64,000 bases of DNA from Streptomyces apocyni (GCF_009739465.1 NZ_WHOM01000065.1:494313-558312), one strand, 5' to 3'; shown: positions 38,079-46,858, numbered from the stretch's first letter. Translations and numbers: made by a program. The notes: generated by a model from the sequence alone, not told the origin.

Positions 38079-39461
38079 TCAGCACTCGATGACGTTGACC
38101 GCGAGCCCGCCCCGCGCCGTCTCCTTGTACTTGACCTTCATGTCCGCGCCGGTCTCCTTCATGGTCTTGATGACCTTGTCGAGGGACACCTTGTGGCTGC
38201 CGTCGCCGCGCATCGCCATCCGCGCCGCCGTGACCGCCTTGACCGCCGCCATGCCGTTGCGCTCGATGCACGGGATCTGCACCAGGCCGCCGACCGGGTC
38301 GCAGGTCAGGCCCAGGTTGTGCTCCATGCCGATCTCCGCGGCGTTCTCCACCTGCTCCGGGGTGCCGCCGAGCACCTCGGCCAGCGCGCCCGCCGCCATC
38401 GAGCAGGCCGAGCCGACCTCGCCCTGGCAGCCGACCTCGGCGCCGGAGATCGAGGCGTTCTCCTTGAAGAGCATGCCGATCGCACTCGCCGCGAGCAGGA
38501 AGCGCACGATGCCGTCCTCGTCGGCGCCGGGCACGAAGTGCATGTAGTAGTGCAGGACGGCGGGCAGGACACCCGCGGCGCCGTTGGTTGGGGCGGTCAC
38601 CACGCGGCCGCCCGCCGCGTTCTCCTCGTTGACCGCCATCGCGTAGATCGTCGTCCACTCGCTGCGGTGCAGCAGCGGGTCGCCCTCGGCGCGCAGCTGG
38701 CGGGCGGACGACGCGGCGCGGCGGCGTACCTTCAGGCCGCCCGGCAGGATGCCCTCGCGGGACATGCCGCGCGAGACGCAGGCCTGCATGACCCGCCAGA
38801 TCTCCAGCAGGCCCTCGCGGATCTCGTCCTCGGTGCGCCAGGCCTTCTCGTTCTCCATCATCAGCGAGGAGATGGACAGGCCCGTCTCGTTGGCGAGGCG
38901 CAGCATCTCGTCGCCGCTGCGGAACGGGTACTTCAGGACGGTGTCGTCCAGCTTGATCCGGTCCTCGCCGACCGCGTCCTCGTCCACGACGAAGCCGCCA
39001 CCCACGGAGTAGTACGTCTTCTCCAGCAGCGGGGCGCCCGAGGCGTCGTACGCGAAGAGCGTCATGCCGTTGGCGTGGTACGGGAGTGAGCGGCGGCGGT
39101 GCAGGATCAGCTGGTTCGGCTCGTCGAAGGCGATCTCGTGGGCGTCGCCTATCTCCGCGCCCATCAGCCGCAGCCTGCCGGTGGAGCGGATGCGCGCGAC
39201 CTCGTCGTCGGCGCTCTCCACGTCCACAGTGCGCGGAGAGTGTCCCTCCAGGCCCAGAAGTACGGCCTTGGGGGTGCCGTGGCCGTGCCCCGTGGCGCCC
39301 AGCGACCCGAAGAGCTCGGCGCGCACCGAGTCGGTCTGGGCGAGCAGCCCGTCCTTCTTCAGGCGGCCCACGAACATCCGGGCGGCCCGCATCGGACCGA
39401 CCGTGTGCGATGAGGATGGGCCGATGCCGATGGAGAAGAGGTCAAATACGGAAATAGCCAC
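38079..39461 (-). CDS. sdaA: L-serine ammonia-lyase (Fe-S dependent), single-chain
   Basis: Deaminates L-serine to pyruvate and ammonia. 460 residues combining the beta and alpha modules (SVFDLFSIGIGPSSSHTVGPM; PTNGAAGVLPAVLHYYMHF). The 4Fe-4S ligands are C345 (GAEVGCQGEVG), C387 (LTCDPVGG) and C398 (VQIPCIERN). The chain ends in Cys460 (NVIEC), which in the Legionella enzyme (C343, C385, C396 and C458, as I recall) swings in as fourth ligand. It belongs functionally with glyA and the glycine cleavage genes that follow upstream on the same strand, but a hairpin separates it from glyA. Confidence 0.96.
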   Translation of the reverse strand: MAISVFDLFSIGIGPSSSHTVGPMRAARMFVGRLKKDGLLAQTDSVRAELFGSLGATGHGHGTPKAVLLGLEGHSPRTVDVESADDEVARIRSTGRLRLMGAEIGDAHEIAFDEPNQLILHRRRSLPYHANGMTLFAYDASGAPLLEKTYYSVGGGFVVDEDAVGEDRIKLDDTVLKYPFRSGDEMLRLANETGLSISSLMMENEKAWRTEDEIREGLLEIWRVMQACVSRGMSREGILPGGLKVRRRAASSARQLRAEGDPLLHRSEWTTIYAMAVNEENAAGGRVVTAPTNGAAGVLPAVLHYYMHFVPGADEDGIVRFLLAASAIGMLFKENASISGAEVGCQGEVGSACSMAAGALAEVLGGTPEQVENAAEIGMEHNLGLTCDPVGGLVQIPCIERNGMAAVKAVTAARMAMRGDGSHKVSLDKVIKTMKETGADMKVKYKETARGGLAVNVIEC

Positions 39462-39733
39462 GGTGGCGGACTCCTATGTCTGCTCGTGGGGTGTGCGGGC
39501 AGGCCGTGAAGGGGTGGGGGGAGTGGGACAAAAGCGGGTCCGGCGGAGGGGGTGCGGATTATGTCCGCGTTGCCGGTGTTGCCGGGTACTCGGTGAATCG
39601 AGCGTAACGCGCTTTGGGAAACACCCGAGAAGCGCCAGGGGAGCAGGAGCGGAGCAGGAGGGGAGCAGGAGTGGAGCGGCGGTGGGCAGCCGCGCGTACG
39701 GCTGCGTACGGCTGCGTACGGCTGCGTACGGAG
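39462..39733. other. Spacer between glyA and sdaA with tandem repeats
   Basis: Holds the sdaA promoter (minus strand) and, nearer glyA, two short tandem repeats: an 11-base unit GGAGCAGGAG(C/G/T) three times at 39640-39672 and a 10-base unit GCTGCGTACG three times at 39701-39730, the latter preceded by a diverged copy at 39691. No gene is credible here. Confidence 0.7.
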
Positions 39734-39780
39734 AAGGGCCCGGCCCAGGCACGCGGAGCGGGACCGCGGGCCGGGCCCTT
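39734..39780 (-). terminator. Hairpin terminator of glyA
   Basis: A perfect 13-bp stem AAGGGCCCGGCCC (39734-39746) with GGGCCGGGCCCTT (39768-39780), loop 21 bases, starting 15 bases after the glyA stop on the minus strand. Confidence 0.8.
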
Positions 39781-39794
39781 CGTGACCGTACGGA

Positions 39795-41054
39795 CTACAG
39801 CGTCGGGTACAGCGGGCGCTTCTCGGCCAGCGCCGAGACGCGGGCCTTCAGCGACTCGGTGTCGGCCGACTGCTTGAGCACCTCGGCGATGATGTCCGCG
39901 ACCTCGCGGAAGTCATCGGCCTCGAAACCACGGGTGGCCAGCGCGGGCGTACCGATCCGCAGACCCGAGGTGACCATCGGGGGCCGCGGGTCGTTCGGGA
40001 TCGCGTTGCGGTTGACCGTGATGCCGACCTCGTGGAGACGGTCCTCGGCCTGCTGGCCGTCCAGCTCGCTCTCGCGCAGGTCGACCAGGACCAGGTGGAC
40101 GTCCGTACCGCCGGAGAGCACGCTCACGCCCACCGCCTTGGTGTCCTCCTGGACCAACCGCTCGGCGATGATCCGCGCGCCCTCCAGGGTGCGCTGCTGG
40201 CGCTCCTTGAAGTCGTCGGACGCGGCGATCTTGAAGGAGACCGCCTTGGCCGCGATGACGTGCTCCAGCGGGCCACCCTGCTGACCAGGGAAGACCGCGG
40301 AGTTGATCTTCTTGGCGAGCTCCTGCGTGGACAGGATCACACCGCCGCGCGGGCCGCCCAGCGTCTTGTGCGTGGTGGTGGTGACCACATGCGCGTGCGG
40401 TACGGGGGAGGGGTGCAGCCCCGCCGCGACCAGGCCCGCGAAGTGGGCCATGTCCACCATCAGATACGCGCCGACCTCGTCGGCGATCCGGCGGAAGGCG
40501 GCGAAGTCCAGCTGGCGCGGGTACGCCGACCAGCCCGCCACGATCAGCTTCGGCTTGGACTCCTTGGCGAGGCGCTCGACCTCGGCCATGTCGACCTCGC
40601 CGCTCTGCTCGTCGACGTGGTACGCGACCACGTTGTAGAGCTTGCCGGAGAAGTTGATCTTCATGCCGTGGGTCAGGTGCCCGCCGTGCGCCAGGTTCAG
40701 ACCCATGATCGTGTCGCCCGGCTTCAGCAGCGCGAACATCGCGGCCGCGTTGGCCTGGGCGCCCGAGTGCGGCTGGACGTTGGCGTGCTCGGCGCCGAAC
40801 AGCGCCTTGATCCGGTCGATTGCGATCTGCTCGACCACGTCGACGTGCTCACAGCCGCCGTAGTAGCGGCGACCGGGGTAGCCCTCGGCGTACTTGTTGG
40901 TCAGGACCGAGCCCTGGGCCTCCATGACCGCGACCGGAGCGAAGTTCTCCGAGGCGATCATCTCGAGGGTGGACTGCTGGCGGTCCAGCTCGGCGTCGAC
41001 CGCGGCGGCGATGTCCGGGTCGAGCTCGTGCAGGGAGGAATTGAGAAGCGACAT
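39795..41054 (-). CDS. glyA: Serine hydroxymethyltransferase
   Basis: Converts serine and tetrahydrofolate to glycine and methylene-tetrahydrofolate (PLP enzyme). 419 residues from the ATG for MSLLNSSLHELDPDIA, with AAGGA nine bases ahead; a further ATG two codons upstream is too close to it. PLP lysine in VVTTTTHKTLGGPRGG, plus YPGRRYYGGCEHVD and MIASENFAPVAV. It follows gcvH by 29 bases, so gcvH-glyA are likely co-transcribed, giving a serine/glycine interconversion unit. Confidence 0.97.
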   Translation of the reverse strand: MSLLNSSLHELDPDIAAAVDAELDRQQSTLEMIASENFAPVAVMEAQGSVLTNKYAEGYPGRRYYGGCEHVDVVEQIAIDRIKALFGAEHANVQPHSGAQANAAAMFALLKPGDTIMGLNLAHGGHLTHGMKINFSGKLYNVVAYHVDEQSGEVDMAEVERLAKESKPKLIVAGWSAYPRQLDFAAFRRIADEVGAYLMVDMAHFAGLVAAGLHPSPVPHAHVVTTTTHKTLGGPRGGVILSTQELAKKINSAVFPGQQGGPLEHVIAAKAVSFKIAASDDFKERQQRTLEGARIIAERLVQEDTKAVGVSVLSGGTDVHLVLVDLRESELDGQQAEDRLHEVGITVNRNAIPNDPRPPMVTSGLRIGTPALATRGFEADDFREVADIIAEVLKQSADTESLKARVSALAEKRPLYPTL

Positions 41055-41083
41055 CGGCATACGTCCTTGGATTCTCAGGAGAT

Positions 41084-41461
41084 TCAGGAGCCGGAGAACT
41101 CGGTGTACTCGTCCGCGGAGAGCAGGTCCTTCGGCTCCTCCGTGATGCGCACCTTGAACAGCCAACCACCCTCGAACGGGGCGGAGTTGACCAGTGAGGG
41201 GTCGTCCACGGCGTCCTGGTTGGCCTCGACGATCTCGCCGGTGACCGGCGAGTAGAGGTCGCTGACCGACTTGGTGGACTCCAGCTCACCGCAGGTCTCG
41301 CCCGCGGTGACGGTGTCCCCGACCTCGGGGAGCTGAACGAAGACGACGTCACCGAGCGCGTTGGCCGCGTGCTCCGTGATGCCGACCGTCGATACGCCGT
41401 CCTCGGCGACCGACAGCCACTCGTGCTCCTTGCTGTAACGCAGCTGCTGGGGGTTGCTCAT
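41084..41461 (-). CDS. gcvH: Glycine cleavage system H protein
   Basis: Lipoyl carrier shuttling the aminomethyl group between P, T and L proteins. 125 residues, standard length, with the lipoylated K64 in GELESTKSVSDLYSPV. It is 132 bases after gcvT and 29 before glyA on the same strand. gcvP is not in the window. Confidence 0.97.
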   Translation of the reverse strand: MSNPQQLRYSKEHEWLSVAEDGVSTVGITEHAANALGDVVFVQLPEVGDTVTAGETCGELESTKSVSDLYSPVTGEIVEANQDAVDDPSLVNSAPFEGGWLFKVRITEEPKDLLSADEYTEFSGS

Positions 41462-41593
41462 GGCCTGAATTCTCCTGTACGCGGGGGAGTGGTGGTGAAC
41501 GAGGTACTCAAGAGGCAGTCGAGGTGAGGGCGCTGCCCGAAAGGGGTGCCCGCGGCGAACGCGGGGTGCCCTACTTCTGGAGCGTGTAGCGCG

Positions 41594-42721
41594 CTACTTC
41601 TGGCGCTTGTAGAACGGCAGGGCGACGACCTCGTACGGCTCCGCCTTGCCCCGGATGTCCACGCCTACCCCGGCCGTGCCCGGCGCGGCGTGCGCGGCGT
41701 CCACGTACGCCATCGCGATCGGCTTGCCCAGCGTCGGGGACGGCGCTCCGGACGTGACCTCGCCGATCACCGTGCCGTCGGCGTCGACGACCGGGTATCC
41801 GGCGCGCGGCACGCGGCGGCCCTCGGCGATCAGGCCGACCAGCTTGCGCGGCGGGGCGGTCTCGGCCTTCGCGGCGGCCGCGGCCAGCGCGTCATGGCCG
41901 ACGAAGTCATCGCCGTGTGAGGTCTTCTCGAACTTCACGACCCGGCCGAGACCGGCGTCGAAGGGCGTCAGGGCGGTCGTCAGCTCATGCCCGTACAGCG
42001 GCATGCCCGCCTCCAGGCGCAGTGTGTCCCGGCAGGACAGGCCGCAGGGGATCAGGCCGACGGGCGCGCCCGCCTCGGTCAGCGCCTGCCACAGCTTCTC
42101 GGCGTCGCCGGGCGCCACGAACAGCTCGAAGCCGTCCTCGCCCGTGTAGCCGGTACGGGCGATCAGCGCCGGGACCCCGGCCACCGTGCCCGGCAGGCCC
42201 GCGTAGTACTTCAGGCCGTCCAGGTCGGCGGCGGTGACCGACTTCAGGATGCCGGGGGACTCCGGGCCCTGCACGGCGATCAGGGCGTACGCGTCCCGGT
42301 CGTCCCGTACGACGGCGTCGAAGCCGTCGGCGCGGGCGGTCAGCGCGTCCAGGACGACCTGGGCGTTGCCCGCGTTGGCGACGACCATGTACTCGGTGTC
42401 GGCGAGGCGGTAGACGATCAGGTCGTCCAGGATCCCGCCATCCTCCTGGCAGATCATGGTGTAGCGGGCGCGGCCTGCGGAGACCGAGCCGATGTTGCCG
42501 ACCAGGGCGTAGTTCAGCAGGTCGACGGCCTGCGGGCCGGTGACGGTGATCTCGCCCATATGCGAGAGGTCGAAGAGACCGGCCTGGGTGCGGACGGCGT
42601 TGTGCTCGTCGCGCTCACTGGCGTACCGCAGCGGCATGTCCCAGCCCGCGAAGTCGGTCATGGTCGCGCCCAGTGACCGGTGCAGGGCATCGAGTGCGGT
42701 GAGACGGGGGGCGTTGCTCAT
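41594..42721 (-). CDS. gcvT: Glycine cleavage system T protein (aminomethyltransferase)
   Basis: Transfers the methylene group from the lipoyl arm of GcvH to tetrahydrofolate. 375 residues from the ATG for MSNAPRLTALDALH, with GGGAG eight bases ahead; the frame is open 16 codons further into the riboswitch leader. Seen: LHRSLGATMTDFAGWDMPLR, GLFDLSHMGEITVTG, RTGYTGEDGFELFV and the C-terminal barrel-like domain (GYPVVDADGTVIGEVTSG). A tandem glycine riboswitch precedes it. Confidence 0.97.
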   Translation of the reverse strand: MSNAPRLTALDALHRSLGATMTDFAGWDMPLRYASERDEHNAVRTQAGLFDLSHMGEITVTGPQAVDLLNYALVGNIGSVSAGRARYTMICQEDGGILDDLIVYRLADTEYMVVANAGNAQVVLDALTARADGFDAVVRDDRDAYALIAVQGPESPGILKSVTAADLDGLKYYAGLPGTVAGVPALIARTGYTGEDGFELFVAPGDAEKLWQALTEAGAPVGLIPCGLSCRDTLRLEAGMPLYGHELTTALTPFDAGLGRVVKFEKTSHGDDFVGHDALAAAAAKAETAPPRKLVGLIAEGRRVPRAGYPVVDADGTVIGEVTSGAPSPTLGKPIAMAYVDAAHAAPGTAGVGVDIRGKAEPYEVVALPFYKRQK

Positions 42722-42761
42722 CGTTAGGGCTCCCAGGGCATGACTGGCGAGGACGAAAATC

Positions 42762-42968
42762 CTCCCCATCTGTCATCAAAACCTGAGAGGTTCGCCCCGG
42801 CCACACGTACACGCGGACAGGGGCTTGCACCTTGGGTGGAGCCGGACCAGAAAAGGGCCGACCCGCTTTTCAGAGTTGCCTCATCCGCGCGGTACGGGGC
42901 CTGAGAGATTCAAGGGAGGGTCTTGCTCCTTCGGCGCCCCGACCAGTGTCGGCCAGGGACTCTCCCGC
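42762..42968 (-). promoter_or_regulatory. Tandem glycine riboswitch ahead of gcvT
   Basis: Read on the minus strand, the leader has two glycine aptamers. Aptamer 1 (about 42968 to 42870) contains CCGAAGGAGCAAG and CTCTCAGGC. Aptamer 2 (about 42865 to 42762) contains CCAAGGTGCAAGCC, CCTCTCAGGT and GATGACAGATGGGG. These are the conserved cores of the class. A small hairpin GAGGA-UUUUCG-UCCUC follows at 42749-42764, then the gcvT ribosome-binding site, and is the likely expression platform. Glycine should raise expression of gcvT-gcvH-glyA. Confidence 0.93.
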
Positions 42969-43109
42969 GCGGATTCAAGCGGCCTGTATGGAGTTGGACG
43001 CAGTTAGCTGGCACATCATTGCACGACTCCCGCCGTCCCGTCCCGGCCGGACCTGGGCGGAGTTAAGGTCGATGCGCAGACGGAGCGGTGGCGAGCAGGC
43101 AGGGTGCAG

Positions 43110-43898
43110 ATGGACATTCCGGCGCAGGGCGCAGCGGGCGGGTACGGCCTTCCGTACGAGGGCTGGCCAGGCAACGAGCTCGAAGAGGTGCTCGCGGCGT
43201 CGGTCGACGCCGAGCCGTCACCCTCCGTGGCCGGACGGATCATCGAGGTGCTCGGCCGTAGCCAGCTCTGGGTGCCGCTGCCGAACGGCGGGGGCCCCGG
43301 CAGCCCGGACCTCGACCTGCCCATGGTGGAACTCGGTGGCGCCGCCTACGTGCCGGTCTTCAGCTCCGAGCAGCAGTTCAAGCGCGTGGCCGGGGAGCTG
43401 ATGGCGTACACCGTGGCGCCCGCCGTCGAATTCGCTCGGGGCCTGCCCCCGCAGGTCGGGATCGCCGTGAACCCGGACGGCGCTGTCGGTGTCCCGGTGC
43501 CGCCCGCGGGCGTGGCGGAGCTGTGCCGGGCCGGGCGTACGCCGCTGGACGGCCCCGCCAGCGGCGGCCGGGTGCGGCTCTTCGAGCCGGACTGGCAGGT
43601 CGACCCCGTGGACTTCCTGTCCGTGGCCGCCGAGGAGTTCGAGGCCACAGGCGTGGTGCGCAGCGCGCGCCGGTGCCTGGCGAGCATCGAGGGCGGCGAC
43701 CCGGTGATGTTCGTCGGCGTGGAGGTCTCGCAGTGGGACGGCCCCGCCCGTAACCTCCCCATGGACGCACTCGGCCGCGCACTGGGCCGGGTTCCGGTCG
43801 CCTGGCCGGTGAACCTGGTGCTGCTCGATGTGGCCCAGGACCGGGTCGGCGACTGGATGCTCGACACGGTGCGGCCGTTCTATGCCCGGCAGGGCTGA
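43110..43898 (+). CDS. SseB-like protein (enhanced serine sensitivity family), copy 1
   Basis: 262 residues from the ATG at 43110 with AGGG seven bases ahead (a GTG two codons earlier is possible). Contains the SseB N-terminal module (LWVPLPNGGGPGSPDLDLPM, YVPVFSSEQQFKRVAGELMA) and C-terminal module (RRCLASIEGGDPVMFVGVEV, WMLDTVRPFYARQG). The family name comes from an E. coli protein affecting serine sensitivity; the molecular role is not known. It is divergent from the gcvT riboswitch and next to a second copy, in a serine/glycine gene neighbourhood. Confidence 0.8.
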   Translation: MDIPAQGAAGGYGLPYEGWPGNELEEVLAASVDAEPSPSVAGRIIEVLGRSQLWVPLPNGGGPGSPDLDLPMVELGGAAYVPVFSSEQQFKRVAGELMAYTVAPAVEFARGLPPQVGIAVNPDGAVGVPVPPAGVAELCRAGRTPLDGPASGGRVRLFEPDWQVDPVDFLSVAAEEFEATGVVRSARRCLASIEGGDPVMFVGVEVSQWDGPARNLPMDALGRALGRVPVAWPVNLVLLDVAQDRVGDWMLDTVRPFYARQG

Positions 43899-43967
43899 AC
43901 CGGTGTCGGTGCGGCCGCATAAGGTGGGGTCATCACCCGGTTCACACCGGGACGGGGAGAAGCGGCA

Positions 43968-44801
43968 ATGGTGTACGGGACTGTGGCAAAAGGGGGCCGG
44001 TCGACGGTGAGCGCGTCGGGCGCGGCTGCGGCCGGGCAGATCGAGCAGATGCTGCGCCAGGTGACACCCGGGCGCTACGACGCGTACGAGGCGCTGCTGC
44101 GGGCACTCGCCGACCCCGCGTCCGGGCGGGTCTGGATGCTGCTCTGGCACGGCCAGGCCGGATCACCGGACGCCCAGTACGGAAACATGGACGTGGACGG
44201 CGTCGGATACGCCCCCTGTGTCACCTCCGCGCAGGAGCTCGCCGCCTCCGGCTGGAACCGCGCGCACGAGGTGGTCAGCGGCCTCGACGCGGCCCGCGCC
44301 CTCTACCCCGACCACTACGGGATCTGGCTGAACCCGCACGCGCCGGGCGGTGGCGTCGGTATCCCCTGGCTCGATCTGCGCCGGATCGCCACCGGCCTGG
44401 ACCGGCTGCCCGCGGGTCCGCTGCGGCTGTCCGAGCCGACCATCGACCTGCCGCAGTTCTACGCGCAGCTCAGCCAGCACGCCCACCGCACCCCCGCGGT
44501 CCGCTCGCTGCGCCGCGCCTGGGTACAGCCCGTACTCGGCCAGCCGTACCTGGCCATCGGACTCGACGTCTACGACACCACCGCGGCGTCGGTGGACGCG
44601 GTGCGCGCGATGATGCGGCAGGCCATCATGGCGGTCCCGGAGGGGCTGCCGGTGTCGACGGTCGCGATGTCGGACGCGTACGACCCGGTCGCGATGTGGC
44701 TGCGAGCGAGCGCCCGCCCGTTCTACGACCGTGAGGCGCACGCACCAGCGCCCGCTCCCGCGGGGTACGGCTACCCGCCTGCCGCGCCCAGTACTTACTG
44801 A
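43968..44801 (+). CDS. SseB-like protein, copy 2
   Basis: 277 residues, ATG with GGGGAGAAG upstream. It shares the two-module plan of copy 1 (RVWMLLWHGQAGSPDAQYGN; YAPCVTSAQELAASGW; AWVQPVLGQPYLAIGLDV; MWLRASARPFYDREA) and ends in a Pro/Ala/Tyr tail. Sixty-nine bases separate the two genes, including a small CCCGG/CCGGG hairpin, so they may be one transcript. Function unknown. Confidence 0.78.
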   Translation: MVYGTVAKGGRSTVSASGAAAAGQIEQMLRQVTPGRYDAYEALLRALADPASGRVWMLLWHGQAGSPDAQYGNMDVDGVGYAPCVTSAQELAASGWNRAHEVVSGLDAARALYPDHYGIWLNPHAPGGGVGIPWLDLRRIATGLDRLPAGPLRLSEPTIDLPQFYAQLSQHAHRTPAVRSLRRAWVQPVLGQPYLAIGLDVYDTTAASVDAVRAMMRQAIMAVPEGLPVSTVAMSDAYDPVAMWLRASARPFYDREAHAPAPAPAGYGYPPAAPSTY

Positions 44802-44803
44802 AC

Positions 44804-44828
44804 GGGACCCCACCACCGGTGGGGTCCT
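44804..44828 (+). terminator. Intrinsic terminator after the SseB-like pair
   Basis: A 10-bp stem GGACCCCACC (44805-44814) with GGTGGGGTCC (44818-44827), ACC loop, flanking G-T wobble, followed by TGTTTCGTT. This is the one terminator in the window with a T-rich tail. Confidence 0.88.
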
Positions 44829-44954
44829 GTTTCGTTGGAGGTGGCTGCTGATGGGGCGTTGGGCGCGGGATGGGCGCCATGGGCGCGATGTCCCTTGCGT
44901 GGGTGGTTTGTTGGCCCTCTGGGTCTCAGATGGATATCACCGCTATGCGGAACG

Positions 44955-44983
44955 TTCACCATGGTGAGCGGTGACTGTATGGT
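44955..44983 (+). promoter_or_regulatory. Candidate promoter and operator of the oligopeptide transporter
   Basis: TTCACC, 17 bases, TATGGT, located 48 bases before the chosen start of the binding-protein gene. A perfect 12-base palindrome TCACCATGGTGA (44956-44967) covers the -35 box and could be a repressor site. Inference from pattern only. Confidence 0.45.
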
Positions 44984-45030
44984 GCGGCGAAGTTCACTGT
45001 CTCTCGGCTGTGCTGACCACTGGGGAAACC

Positions 45031-46716
45031 ATGCGAATACTTAGAACAGGTGCCGCGCGTGCGGTCACGGCGGCCCTCGCGGTCGCGGTGGTCGCCACTG
45101 GATGCTCCAGCGAGCGTGGTGACGACGACAGCTCCAAGGGCAAGGGCAAGGGCGACGGCACCTTCGTCTTCGGAGCGGCTGGTGACCCGAGTTCGCTGGA
45201 CCCGGCGCTGTCGTCCGACGGTGAGACGTTCCGCGTCACCCGCCAGGCGTTCGAGGCGCTCATCGAGCACAAGCCGGGCGGTACGGACCTGGTCGGCGGC
45301 CTCGCCGAGAAGTGGTCGTCCAACGAGGACGCCACCGAGTGGACCTTCAACCTCCGCAAGGGCGTGAAGTTCCACGACGGTGAGAAGCTCACCGCCGAAG
45401 TGGTCTGCAAGAACTACGACTTCTGGTTCAACAAGACCGGCTCCGACCAGAACAGCGACATCGCGTACTACTGGCGCGCGATCATGGGTGGCTTCGCCAA
45501 GAACGAGGACAAGGACACCCCGGAAGCCAACTACGCGGGCTGCACCGCCAAGGACGAGCTCACGCCCGTCATCAAGGTGAAGGAAGCCACCGCGAACCTG
45601 CCCGGCGGCTTCTCGCTCCAGGCGCTGGCCATCCACTCCCCGAAGTCGGTCGACGCCTACGCGAAGCAGGGCGCCACCGGCGAGGGCGAAGCGATCAAGC
45701 GTCCCGCGTACAGCCAGAAGGCTGGCGTCGTCGCGGGCACCGGGCCGTTCAAGATCTCGGAGTGGAACAAGGGCAACAAGGAAATCACCCTGGACCGCTT
45801 CGACGACTACTGGGGCGACAAGGCCGGTGTCGAGAAGCTGGTCTTCCGCACCATCGACACCGAGGAAGGCCGCCGCCAGGCGCTGCAGGCCGGTGACATC
45901 CACGGCTACGACCTGGTCGCGCCCGCCGACGTCGAGACGCTGTCCAAGGGCGGCTTCCAGACGCCCGTCCGTGACGTCTTCAACATCTTCTACATGGGCT
46001 TCACCCAGGACAACAAGGGTGCCGGGCCGCTGAAGAAGAAGGAGGTCCGGCAGGCGATCGCGCACGCGATCGACCGGAAGAACATCGTCGACACCCAGCT
46101 GCCCGAGGGTGGCGTGGTGGCCTCGCAGTTCATGCCGGACACCGTGGCCGGGTTCTCGGACAAGGTCACGACGTACGACTACGACGTGAACAAGGCCAAG
46201 AAGCTGCTCGCCGCCGCCGGTGAGAAGAGCCCGACGATCGAGTTCTGCTACCCGACCGAGGTCACCCGCCCGTACATGCCCGCCCCGGCTGACATGTACG
46301 AGCTGATGAAGACCGACCTGGAGAAGGCCGGTATCAAGGTCAAGCCGCGTGCCATGAAGTGGAACCCGGACTACGTCAAGGCCGTCACCACGGGTGAGTG
46401 CCCGATGTACCTGTTCGGCTGGACCGGTGACTTCAACGACGGCTACAACTTCATCGGCACCTGGTTCGACAGCTACGACAAGCAGTGGGGCTTCAAGAAC
46501 GACAAGGTCTTCGACGCCCTGCAGAAGGCTTCCACCGAGCCGGACGCCACCAAGCGCACCGAGCTCTACAAGGCGGCCAACGAGGTCGTCATGGACTTCA
46601 TCCCCGGCGTCCCGATCTCCTCGTCCCCGCCCGGCCTCGCGTTCGCCAAGAACGTGAACCCGCCCAAGGTCTCCCCGCTGACGCAGGAGAACTTTGGCGA
46701 GATCACCTTCAAGTAA
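45031..46716 (+). CDS. Oligopeptide/dipeptide ABC transporter substrate-binding lipoprotein
   Basis: Cluster C (DppA/OppA-type) binding protein, 561 residues from the ATG for MRILRTGAARAVTAALA (GGGG upstream; the frame is open 20 codons earlier). Lipobox VVATGC, then Lys/Asp/Ser-rich linker, then FVFGAAGDPSSLDPALSSDG, NLRKGVKFHDGEKLTAE and GTGPFKISEWNKGN, typical of SBP_bac_5. Captures peptides or similar solutes outside the membrane. First gene of a five-gene importer; separated from the permease by a repeat and hairpin, as often seen where the binding protein is made in excess. Confidence 0.95.
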   Translation: MRILRTGAARAVTAALAVAVVATGCSSERGDDDSSKGKGKGDGTFVFGAAGDPSSLDPALSSDGETFRVTRQAFEALIEHKPGGTDLVGGLAEKWSSNEDATEWTFNLRKGVKFHDGEKLTAEVVCKNYDFWFNKTGSDQNSDIAYYWRAIMGGFAKNEDKDTPEANYAGCTAKDELTPVIKVKEATANLPGGFSLQALAIHSPKSVDAYAKQGATGEGEAIKRPAYSQKAGVVAGTGPFKISEWNKGNKEITLDRFDDYWGDKAGVEKLVFRTIDTEEGRRQALQAGDIHGYDLVAPADVETLSKGGFQTPVRDVFNIFYMGFTQDNKGAGPLKKKEVRQAIAHAIDRKNIVDTQLPEGGVVASQFMPDTVAGFSDKVTTYDYDVNKAKKLLAAAGEKSPTIEFCYPTEVTRPYMPAPADMYELMKTDLEKAGIKVKPRAMKWNPDYVKAVTTGECPMYLFGWTGDFNDGYNFIGTWFDSYDKQWGFKNDKVFDALQKASTEPDATKRTELYKAANEVVMDFIPGVPISSSPPGLAFAKNVNPPKVSPLTQENFGEITFK

Positions 46717-46828
46717 GACGCACCACGCGTAGGACGCATCACGCGTAAGACGCACCAAGTAAGACACGTACCACCCGATCCAGTACGCGTCCGTCCGGCC
46801 CCGGCCACCCCGGCGGCCGGGCGGACGC
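46714..46828 (+). promoter_or_regulatory. Repeat and stem-loop between binding-protein and permease genes
   Basis: After the binding-protein stop come imperfect copies of TAAGACGCACCACGCG (about 46714-46769). Then a 14-bp stem with one G-T wobble pairs GCGTCCGTCCGGCC (46787-46800) with 46815-46828 around a 14-base loop. It could attenuate read-through or protect the upstream mRNA 3' end. Confidence 0.7.
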
Positions 46829-46858
46829 GCTGCTTAGAGTGAGAAAGGGGCATGCGGG

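Noticed and set aside
44956..46767. Open frame of 603 codons on the minus strand
   Set aside because: Antisense to the peptide-binding lipoprotein gene, which has clear family motifs and a signal peptide.
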